A stretch of 64,000 nucleotides of DNA from contig CAZPME010000002.1 in assembly GCA_964587885.1 (NCBI GenBank), forward strand, positions 62,001 to 126,000, read 5' to 3'. The notes under the pieces were generated by a model, which did not search any database, was not told the origin of the DNA, and saw only the letters and a list, made by a program, of their open reading frames with translations. Both the position numbers and the translations under genes were made by a program. Below, piece by piece: positions 51,901 through 58,237 of this stretch. Every line of letters begins with the position of its first letter. The stretch's first letter is position 1. The DNA is from UBA60 sp964587885 (GTDB lineage: Archaea > Thermoplasmatota > Poseidoniia > Poseidoniales > Poseidoniaceae).

Positions 51901-52282
51901 AGATGCGATGTTGTATGTCGTCGCTGGAGTTGTTGCTTTGGTAATAATCGCTACACTGGTAATCTTATTGGTGAGTCGAGGAAACGATGACGATGAAGAG
52001 TACAAGGAAGATTATGCTGATGCTTACATGCAGGCTGCTTATGGCCAACAGGCCGAAGTACAAGCCCACTATCCTGAAGACAATCAAGGCGGTGGTAGAA
52101 TTGCTGAAACCACTCAAGCGCAGGTATTGATGCCAACTCAACCAGTTCAGCAGTTAGGTCCTACCGCAGACTTAGTCGGCCAAATCCGTTCAGATGGTAA
52201 TGAATGGATGGAACATCCAGCCGGTGCAGGAATGTGGTACATGCGTGACCCAACTAGTAGGCAGTGGATTCGCCGAATTTAA
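48902..52282 (+). CDS. Membrane-anchored surface protein with repeat propeller and TSP3 region
   Basis: 1126 residues. N-terminal hydrophobic segment (about 20-42, GLMIAIMILSVFSSMMAM) as signal or anchor. Residues about 60-510 contain recurring units with GSWNWANGI/GQWQWAQAL, DSSGNAIVGGFF and TFGSxTxxS patterns, resembling SBBP-type beta-propeller repeats. Residues about 515-985 hold TSP3-type calcium-binding repeats (DSDGDGIADEDDNC, CPDDDGDGW) with regularly placed cysteines. A transmembrane helix lies at about 1003-1025, then a cytoplasmic tail rich in Gln/Asp ending with a Trp/Tyr motif (EWMEHPAGAGMWYMRDP, QWIRRI) like the short DUF2510-type W-rich repeats. Probable envelope or adhesion protein. 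Confidence 0.82.
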   Translation: MWGRHNNRFFKNENFATGLMIAIMILSVFSSMMAMENDSKNINPELQDDSLTSQTGARSITGWSAFGDSSDPANIGALTVESASGDIYAAGMLSANSAITFGSQTATSTATVQPWISKSDANGNWQWANNVPLSGGQYAEASVGDIAVSSNGNLYMTGVFYDNLTFGSTTLRSTGYYDCYVAMANSNGQWQWAQALHGNGDYDGTTVTTLDVVWGTAIDIDSSGNAIVGGFFIGNTDVGTAVDSGGTSGADAEIFVAKYSNTGNRLWTSDARGANFQEVRSILVDSNDDAWVSTSVDGSLTFGSHMASGTSGNNEGAFAKISGADGSWQSAKAINGGGDISITSMTFDNSGDVLMTGFLESDASFGTTLITSAGGETYGWTSSYSATSGSWNWANGIGGSSYDIVSVIATVAGGTNGVVAMSSASTFTVGSDSFSPQGFNDSIVAVFDTTNGNWVRGVYAGSSANDWPAGMGVSNAGQIVVGGLFGQTMDFSSTGGGTQTSNGDFAPYIWAMTGVLAEDSDGDGIADEDDNCPNDANTDQADHDLDGDGDECDYDDDNDTILDNSGDDCPLGEIDWVSTSLEADKNMSTDWDVDGCKDDVEDDDIDNDNVSNSNDACLRSLWDHATLIKPVWVSNATNDIDGDGCRDADEDMDDDGDGVDDGFDSCPSVFGTSTMGGHKGCPDDDGDGWSNATDDCPLVNGTSMNGTLNGCQDTDGDGWADSEDALMYEPTQWIDSDGDGFGDNQDGFRPDDCPNDEGYSFEDRLGCKDLDGDGYSAPDDFWTVSHGADAFDDLPTQWADEDEDGYGDNYENESWSNTRPASWPGSYIYLAQLQDSCPTIEGTSWKDDYYGCRDSDDDGYADEIDAFPLNSSEWEDSDGDNIGDNSDDCELQTGNSSKDRVGCLDSDGDGYSDPDGIHWKASDGADVFRTDATQWADRDSDTFGDNPNGTEPDACPDQHGTSTKVGWLGCPPSVVAAAEEKEKEESESDSVFGSGGASSGDAMLYVVAGVVALVIIATLVILLVSRGNDDDEEYKEDYADAYMQAAYGQQAEVQAHYPEDNQGGGRIAETTQAQVLMPTQPVQQLGPTADLVGQIRSDGNEWMEHPAGAGMWYMRDPTSRQWIRRI

Positions 52283-52312
52283 CCAGAAACTCGCACGATG
52301 CAGAAAACGAGA

Positions 52313-53470
52313 TTATGTTAGGACCTCGAGCAACCGGTCTTGTTCGGCCGCTCGACGGATTTCCAAGGCGATTCTTCGACCGCTACTCATCGGTTTGCGC
52401 CATGTTGCATTGCCATAGGGGTGGCCGACGCTGACGTGGACATTAGTTCCGCCACCTAAGCGTGGGGCGACATCGTAAATCGAGTAATTCATGTCTTTAT
52501 CAATGCAGGTCTGCAAGCAGAAAGGCCCGATTATTCCGGGGTCATAATGCTCCTTACTGGCGGTGATGAATTTCTCGCCTAGTTCGAATGCAGATTCTAG
52601 TAGGCTTTCTCTAATAGTCGCAGTATTATGGCCTACTACAGTCATTTCAGGTATCGCTTGGCCACCACTCATTGTCATTTGCTGAGGTGCAGGGAGGCGG
52701 ACATGGCCGTCAAGACTTGATTCAAAGCGCCAATCAACGCCAAGTAATTCGAGTTTTGGCATATCTTCTTCAAGCGGACTATAGAAAAAGTTGAGATTGA
52801 ATACTGGGCCAATAACATATCTTTCAATTCTAGCCCCTGCGAGACTTTCCTGGTCGATAACCCCTGCCTTGATTAAGGTTTGAGATTTTTCAAGGTATTC
52901 CTCATAAGAAGCGCAGGTAAAGAAACCACGCTCAAGTTTCTTTTCTGCGTGGTGGAGTTTTACGATGACCAAACAGTCGATATTTTGGGGGTCGTTAATG
53001 GCCTCGGGATAGGGTAGTCCTGCTTTGTCGAGAATCCAATAGTAGTCTTGTTCCTCGGTCCTCTCTTCCATTCTCAACATATTGCGGCTGCCGAACATCG
53101 GCACTCGAAACTCATTCTCGATAGCATCAATTCCACAATATGAGGTGAACGAGCGATTGGGAATGAATATCACATTACGCTTACACATTTCGGCTTGAAA
53201 TTCCACATCAAGAATATCAGAGAAATTTTCTGTGACGATTGCCTTGTCAACCATGCCTCGCCTAACTCGACCGCTGTTAGTTCTCTGTGTCCGGAAATAC
53301 TGACTATACGTCCTTTCTCTTCCGGCTTGACAATAAGCAACGGTTGGAAAGCCTTCTTCGATTGCTCCATCACAAATATCGAGCGCAGAATGGCTTGCAG
53401 TCATTCCAATGCGCAACTTCAGTCTGTCGTAATCAGCAACAATTTCTGAAATCGCCTCTTGACTAATCAT
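52313..53470 (-). CDS. purP: FAICAR synthetase (formate-dependent) PurP
   Basis: 385 residues, full length for PurP. It forms FAICAR from AICAR, formate and ATP, the archaeal folate-independent step of purine synthesis. ATP-grasp fold with family blocks SHSALDICDGAIEEGFPT, FIPNRSFTSYCG, RVPMFGSRNMLRMEER, LLGVDWRFESSLDGHVRLPA and a C-terminal YDVAPRLGGGTNVHV. Stand-alone gene; no other purine gene is beside it. It is a strong archaeal marker. Confidence 0.92.
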   Translation of the reverse strand: MISQEAISEIVADYDRLKLRIGMTASHSALDICDGAIEEGFPTVAYCQAGRERTYSQYFRTQRTNSGRVRRGMVDKAIVTENFSDILDVEFQAEMCKRNVIFIPNRSFTSYCGIDAIENEFRVPMFGSRNMLRMEERTEEQDYYWILDKAGLPYPEAINDPQNIDCLVIVKLHHAEKKLERGFFTCASYEEYLEKSQTLIKAGVIDQESLAGARIERYVIGPVFNLNFFYSPLEEDMPKLELLGVDWRFESSLDGHVRLPAPQQMTMSGGQAIPEMTVVGHNTATIRESLLESAFELGEKFITASKEHYDPGIIGPFCLQTCIDKDMNYSIYDVAPRLGGGTNVHVSVGHPYGNATWRKPMSSGRRIALEIRRAAEQDRLLEVLT

Positions 53471-53508
53471 CTCGACTCAACCCCCGCTAGCGTGCAAGGC
53501 TGATAGCC

Positions 53509-54387
53509 TTACTGCCGCTGTAAAGCGAGCAATTCTTCTGTGGTCAAGGTTTCCCCCGACAACAATTTCCCCATCAAATCTTGTACACCTTGGCGAGCAG
53601 AAAGTTTTGGTGCGGTTCCACGCTCTAAATCACGACGTGCTCGAGCGATATCCTGGACGCTGTGTAGACATCGTAGGGAAAGGATGTATGCCTTATGTGA
53701 AATATCAGCTTCCTTCTTTGAGAGGCGTAATTTGCGGTGAGCTGCTTCGGCAAATTCACGGCGAGCTTCGACTTCACCTTGCCATTCCAGCATCAATTGA
53801 TGAGCGGCTTGGGCCTGTTCAGCGGCTGCTTCGACTTCAGCGTGAGCTGCTTCTTGAATTGCCACGGCTTCACGCATTGCTTCTTGGGCGGACGAAAATT
53901 CGTCCGAACTGTGTTCAGAACTTTCCATTTCCTTTATTTGGCGGCGAATTTTCTTCAATCGTTCCATCACTTTGATCTCGTTCTTTCCGGTGTGGCGACC
54001 TTCGTTGAATTCTCGTTCGAGACGATCTGAATCACGCCGAAGAGTGTGAATTGTAATTGGACGGCCGCGCTTGTCTACAGGCCGGTTACCTCGGTCTCCA
54101 GAGTCGCCGCGCAATTCACGAATGGCTTCTTTAGTCTCTTTCACTTTGGTATTTGCATCTGACCGAACTTGCTTACGTTCACGAACTTCGTCATTCATTC
54201 GTTCGCGAATTTCTTTTTGTTCACGTGCATTTTGAACGAGTTCACGAACTTCAGTATTGAATTCATTCCTAGTTGCGAAGTGTTCTTTGGACTTGGCGTT
54301 CCATTCATCGCGTGCAGTTCTTGCTACAGTTGCTTTTTTGTCCACTATTTTGCGGCGTTCTTCCAGCACATCAGCAAGGTTGCTCAT
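53509..54387 (-). CDS. COG1340-like coiled-coil protein (A)
   Basis: 292 residues, almost entirely charged heptad-like helix (Glu, Lys, Arg, Ala). A basic loop near residues 95-112 (GDSGDRGNRPVDKRGRP) interrupts the coil, and the C-terminus ends MGKLLSGETLTTEELLALQ, the tail motif typical of the archaeal COG1340 coiled-coil family. No membrane segment. Proteins of this family are proposed structural or phosphatase-associated proteins, with no established function. Three related proteins are encoded at 56159, 57286 and 63322. Divergent from the KaiC-like gene. Confidence 0.7.
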   Translation of the reverse strand: MSNLADVLEERRKIVDKKATVARTARDEWNAKSKEHFATRNEFNTEVRELVQNAREQKEIRERMNDEVRERKQVRSDANTKVKETKEAIRELRGDSGDRGNRPVDKRGRPITIHTLRRDSDRLEREFNEGRHTGKNEIKVMERLKKIRRQIKEMESSEHSSDEFSSAQEAMREAVAIQEAAHAEVEAAAEQAQAAHQLMLEWQGEVEARREFAEAAHRKLRLSKKEADISHKAYILSLRCLHSVQDIARARRDLERGTAPKLSARQGVQDLMGKLLSGETLTTEELLALQRQ

Positions 54388-54553
54388 TCCAATTACACTC
54401 CGGTGGCACGACGTCCCTGTCCTACCGAAGAGGGCGACCTACATGTTCCATTTAACCCAACCGGCTGAATATTGCTGTGGAATAATTGCGCCTTCGGTTG
54501 ATTGCTATTGCCTAATTGTTAAGCATTGCACGCGTCTCGATAATCTTGTTCGT

Positions 54554-55237
54554 ATGCTATTGAATGGAATTCAGGGAATGGAGCGGGTAATGACTGGAGA
54601 TGTAAATGCACCGTATATCACATTGGTAACAGGCCCACCGGGAGCGATGAAAAGCGGCTTTTCATTGACAATATTATCTAATTCACTATCTCGCAGCGGT
54701 GAATTCGGCCTCTATTGTACTGTTGAAGAAACCGTTGACAGTTTGCTTAAAGGAGCTGAATCGATGAATTTGTCCTTGCCACATAACCTTCAGGTTACCG
54801 ACTATACTGAGTTACGTCGTGAGAATGAAGGGATGGATTATCTTAAGTTCACTAGAAGGATGATTGAACATTTCAAGCAGCAACACGGCAATCGCTTCAC
54901 CACATTCGTTTTGGATTCATTAGGCGCGATTTACAGTCTCACAACAATGGACGAAGTAATGCGTAAAAAGATGTTTGCGTTTTTCGATTTTTTGCGCCAA
55001 CAAAATCTCAATGTCATCATCATCACCGAGCGTCAGTATGGCGCTCATGCTGAATTAGATGGTAATGAAGGATTTTTGGCTGATGGAATCATCAATCTTG
55101 GAATTGATCGACGAAATGGGCAAATTGTCCGTACAATGCAGGTTGAGAAGATGCGCCACGTTCGCCATTCGATGGAGAAACAGGCCCTCGATGTAGGACC
55201 AAATGGTCCAGTTTTGCTGGGCCCCCTTTTCGATTAA
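54554..55237 (+). CDS. KaiC/RAD55-type RecA-fold ATPase
   Basis: 227 residues from the ATG at 54554; the frame is open further upstream but that part is antisense to the coiled-coil gene and non-conserved in appearance. P-loop is GPPGAMKS (residues 27-34), with Met at the place of the usual second Gly (GxxxxGK); catalytic-Glu-like VEET at about 52-55 and Walker B TTFVLDSLG near 120. It is a minimal single-domain member of the RecA-superfamily KaiC/GvpD/RAD55 group, which regulate or switch archaeal processes rather than recombine DNA. Adjacent genes: coiled-coil A (divergent) and a roadblock protein (convergent). Confidence 0.78.
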   Translation: MLLNGIQGMERVMTGDVNAPYITLVTGPPGAMKSGFSLTILSNSLSRSGEFGLYCTVEETVDSLLKGAESMNLSLPHNLQVTDYTELRRENEGMDYLKFTRRMIEHFKQQHGNRFTTFVLDSLGAIYSLTTMDEVMRKKMFAFFDFLRQQNLNVIIITERQYGAHAELDGNEGFLADGIINLGIDRRNGQIVRTMQVEKMRHVRHSMEKQALDVGPNGPVLLGPLFD

Positions 55238-55261
55238 TAATAGTGCGCTAAGTCAATGTGC

Positions 55262-55594
55262 TTAGATATTGAGAAGTGCAGAAATCCGTTCGGCATATTG
55301 CTGTGCGGTATTGCGTAATTTTCCAAGGCTGGCTGAATCAATTGCTTGGATAGCGAGAAAATGTCCTTTGGTTAACGGGATAGCAAGAATATAGCCACGT
55401 TCGGCAATTATCGTCAGTGTTGCTGCGCTTTCTTTGCTGCTAACCTGCTCGGACAAGGCATGGATATTTGCTGCTAAACCTTCAGCATTACCTTCTTGTG
55501 GGCTAGATTCTGTAGCAAAACCTGAGGCATCGACTAGGGCAACTAGGTCGATGCCGGAACCGGCTGCAAGTTCGGCTAGCAAATTGCTCAGCAT
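55262..55594 (-). CDS. Roadblock/LC7 domain protein
   Basis: 110 residues from the ATG at 55594 (GTG 55600 alternative). Residues about 1-90 follow the roadblock/LC7 alternation: helix LSNLLAELAAGSGID, strand LVALVDASGF, helix ANIHALSEQVSS, strands LTIIAERGYILAIPL and FLAIQAIDS, and a C-terminal helix. Such proteins dimerise and bind small GTPases, as MglB does, or motor complexes. No GTPase partner lies beside it, but the neighbouring RecA-fold ATPase is convergent. Function is inferred from fold only. Confidence 0.72.
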   Translation of the reverse strand: MLSNLLAELAAGSGIDLVALVDASGFATESSPQEGNAEGLAANIHALSEQVSSKESAATLTIIAERGYILAIPLTKGHFLAIQAIDSASLGKLRNTAQQYAERISALLNI

Positions 55595-55654
55595 TACCAC
55601 TGCATTACTCGGCGCTCCAAATCGCTTACTGTTGGAAACAGTGCTTTTTGTAAT

Positions 55655-56143
55655 TCAAAGCGAGCCCTGCATAACTATGCCTTTGCTACCCTGATAATAA
55701 TTTGAAAGTGCACCAATTTCCTCTAAGCCTCTCTTCTTATAGAATCTAATTGCATCCTGATTACTCTCTCTTACTTCAAGATATACAGTTCTCCGTCCAT
55801 TTGATTTGGCAATGGCGGCGAATTTGTCCCACCCTAATTTACCCAATCCTATCCGCTGATATTTCTTAGTGATACAAAAACCGAGAATCCGAGTTGTATG
55901 GTGATCTACATTCATCGCCCATAGAACACCGTGAATCACTCCATTGGTATCGATTATCATTTGCGACCCAGCCGATTCAGAAACCGGCAAACGACGCAGA
56001 TTTTCTAGTTGATAATTTTCCCCAGTTTCAGTAAGAAAGATGCTTTGCACCCGATGGAGGTCAGTTACAGATAGTGAACTAATCTGGGTTGTAGGCACCC
56101 AGTTCACTTCCTCCATGGTTAGGAGGGGGGCGGCATTAGACAT
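55655..56143 (-). CDS. GNAT-family N-acetyltransferase
   Basis: 162 residues, single GNAT domain. The acetyl-CoA pyrophosphate-binding motif is seen as YQRIGLGKLGWDKF (residues about 90-104, Q/R-x-x-G-x-G/A pattern), followed by TVYLEVRESNQDAIRFYKKRGLEEIG, typical of the RimI-like branch. The substrate, a protein N-terminus or small molecule, cannot be inferred. It starts 15 bases after coiled-coil B ends on the same strand, so these are probably co-transcribed. Confidence 0.82.
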   Translation of the reverse strand: MSNAAPLLTMEEVNWVPTTQISSLSVTDLHRVQSIFLTETGENYQLENLRRLPVSESAGSQMIIDTNGVIHGVLWAMNVDHHTTRILGFCITKKYQRIGLGKLGWDKFAAIAKSNGRRTVYLEVRESNQDAIRFYKKRGLEEIGALSNYYQGSKGIVMQGSL

Positions 56144-56158
56144 TGAGTTGTCGCCATT

Positions 56159-57283
56159 TCAATCGCTGCGGTCAGGACGACCCGTTTTGGCTTCGCCGCG
56201 GCTTGCGCCGAATCGTTTTGTTTGCTTGCCTTTGCGTTTACGCTTTGAATCTGCAGAGGTGTTGCTGCCGACGATGCTATCAAATCCGCCGGAATCAAGC
56301 AGGGCAGAAAGGTCATCGAGAGAGATAGATTCACCAGAAGCAGCCTTGCGTTTGACTTCCTCGACATTTGGCCCTCGGCGACGGCGGGAATGGCGAAATC
56401 CGCCCTTTTCCTGCTTTTTCCGGTCGACTCGTATGAAGGCTTCAAGCCTTCCAACTTCACGACGCAGGTCTTTGAGCTCCTTGCGCTTCGCATTCAATTC
56501 TTCAAGTAATTTGGCGATTCGACGATTATAGGCCTTTTCCTCCCAAGGAGTTGCCTTAATCTTCTTTATCGTAGGGTCAGTATCTTTGATACTTTGTACT
56601 ACCTGGTCATGCTCAGATTCCTTTTGCCTAAGGACCTTAATTGAATCTCGTTGTTGTTCTATCAAATCGCTGCGCTCATGGTGTAACTCATTGCTTTCTA
56701 CCGCCAAGGGATGCATCGCTTGTAATTCAAAAAAGAAGGAAAACAATTTTTTCTCTTCGGCAACATTTGGGTAGCGTAGATCCTTTCTCTCCTCGGTGAG
56801 TTGGACGTAAGTCTTGACCAGTTCTTCCTCAATATTTTTGAGCGGAATGACTACCTGTTCATTGATTTCATCGCGTCTTTTTCTCATATCCCGAATAAGA
56901 TTTTCACGTTCTCCGATTTCTGTGATGACACCTTTGTGCTCAGAGCGAATATTTTTGGTATCAACAATAACTCCACGGATTGCTTGTGCGATTCTAATTT
57001 GGCGCTGGCGTTCACCTTGAACTGCTTCGAATTCTTGTTCAGCAACGGTACGGCGACGAATTAAGTCCTTAAGTTCGCTCTCAATTTCATGTTTGGGGCG
57101 GTCCCACAAATCGACGAACAAATCCTTTCTCTTACCACCGGACTTGCCTTTCCTGTGGCCTTTCTTTTTTCCGCTGGCCTTACCTTTACCATCATGTTTA
57201 CCACTTGAGGTGGAATCTCTTGCCTTCTTAGCTTTGGTACCCCCTTCAAGTTTAGTAGGAGAAATTGGCTCTTTATCGCTCAT
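56159..57283 (-). CDS. COG1340-like coiled-coil protein (B)
   Basis: 374 residues from the ATG at 57283 (GTG 57289 alternative). A very basic Lys/Gly/Ser N-terminus (about 14-50) precedes a long charged coiled coil (about 55-310), then EEVKRKAASGESISLDDLSALL, the COG1340-type tail motif, and a final basic Ser/Lys/Arg stretch (about 345-374). The two basic ends suggest nucleic-acid or ribosome binding. It follows coiled-coil C with only a few bases between, so B and C are in one operon and may pair. Function unknown. Confidence 0.7.
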   Translation of the reverse strand: MSDKEPISPTKLEGGTKAKKARDSTSSGKHDGKGKASGKKKGHRKGKSGGKRKDLFVDLWDRPKHEIESELKDLIRRRTVAEQEFEAVQGERQRQIRIAQAIRGVIVDTKNIRSEHKGVITEIGERENLIRDMRKRRDEINEQVVIPLKNIEEELVKTYVQLTEERKDLRYPNVAEEKKLFSFFFELQAMHPLAVESNELHHERSDLIEQQRDSIKVLRQKESEHDQVVQSIKDTDPTIKKIKATPWEEKAYNRRIAKLLEELNAKRKELKDLRREVGRLEAFIRVDRKKQEKGGFRHSRRRRGPNVEEVKRKAASGESISLDDLSALLDSGGFDSIVGSNTSADSKRKRKGKQTKRFGASRGEAKTGRPDRSD

Positions 57284-57285
57284 TA

Positions 57286-58167
57286 TCACTCCTCCTCTTC
57301 GATTACAATATCGGCATTAGCCACGGCACCCTTGGGTTCATTGCCTTTCTTGGAATTATTTTTCTTGGCCGATGCCTCTTCGCTAGCAGCCCTCTTTTTT
57401 TGTCGGCGCACAGCGATAGTTGACAAACCACCTTCTGAGACTCTTTTTCTATCGACTAGAAGATCATCAAAGCCGGTTTTTAATCGGTTATTCCATTCAT
57501 CAATTGCTGCTTTTGAAATATCAAGCGAGCGAGTTGAACGGCTCAGACGACTTGCGGCAATACGCCGTTTTTCTTCCTTATCGACAAAGGAATCGTGGAG
57601 AGATTGGTTATCATCGACTAATTCAAGCATCGCTTGGTGAGCCTTTTGCGCTTGGTCATACAATTTGCGCATTTCTTGTTGCGAAGCAAAATAATCTTTC
57701 AATTCAGGAACTTTTGAGGCATTTTTCTCCACCCATTGTTCATGTTCGGCTTGAAGGTCACGCATTTTACGCAGAATCTTCTGCTCTCGCTTGTGGTCGC
57801 CGGCCTCGGTTTCTAACTCATATTCGAGTTGTTTCAAATCAGTGTCGAGTTTTTCCCGTGCCCATTTGGGATCAGGATTGCGTAGTTTCCCCTCTTCTTG
57901 CAATTTCTCACGTAGTGTTGTTGCTTCGGCACGTAATTCCTTGGCGCGTGCTGTACAAGTATTCCGTTCGTGCTTCAAAGCTGCTACTTTTTTGTTAATT
58001 CCGTCTCTTTCAACGCGTGCCCCTTCAGCTTGCGGTTTAGCGAAATCGAGATCATCTTGGAATTGATTTACAATATTAGGTAATTCCTCTAGAAGGCGCT
58101 CATGACGGTGGATCAAAGCTTTCGCCAATAGGTCCGGCGTCAACTGTAGAAGGGCATTTGGCTCCAT
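57286..58167 (-). CDS. COG1340-like coiled-coil protein (C)
   Basis: 293 residues, nearly all charged helix with a heptad pattern (RVERDGINKKVAALKHERNT and on). The region near 85-115 (LREKLQEEGKLRNPDPKWAREK) fits the COG1340 hallmark of a conserved loop between coil segments. The C-terminus is basic and then acidic (KKNNSKKGNEPK to IVIEEEE). It is translationally close to coiled-coil B. Its start is 70 bases from the divergent surface gene; the shared gap carries an 18-base palindrome. Confidence 0.68.
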   Translation of the reverse strand: MEPNALLQLTPDLLAKALIHRHERLLEELPNIVNQFQDDLDFAKPQAEGARVERDGINKKVAALKHERNTCTARAKELRAEATTLREKLQEEGKLRNPDPKWAREKLDTDLKQLEYELETEAGDHKREQKILRKMRDLQAEHEQWVEKNASKVPELKDYFASQQEMRKLYDQAQKAHQAMLELVDDNQSLHDSFVDKEEKRRIAASRLSRSTRSLDISKAAIDEWNNRLKTGFDDLLVDRKRVSEGGLSTIAVRRQKKRAASEEASAKKNNSKKGNEPKGAVANADIVIEEEE

Positions 58168-58212
58168 GCGAACGTCTCGGCGACCTGCCCATTGTGGATA
58201 AATGTTAGCCGC

Positions 58213-58230
58213 ACCCCACTAAAGTGGGGT
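58213..58230. promoter_or_regulatory. Palindrome between coiled-coil operon and surface gene
   Basis: ACCCCACT-AA-AGTGGGGT, a perfect 8-base inverted repeat with a two-base centre, lies seven bases before the candidate start at 58238 and in the divergent gap with coiled-coil C. This is the clearest member of the C4/G4 palindrome class in the window. Confidence 0.4.
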
Positions 58231-58237
58231 AAACGTA

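Noticed and set aside
54257..54553. N-terminal extension of the KaiC-like ATPase
   Set aside because: Most of it is antisense to coiled-coil protein A and it carries no recognisable domain; ATG 54554 precedes the P-loop region.
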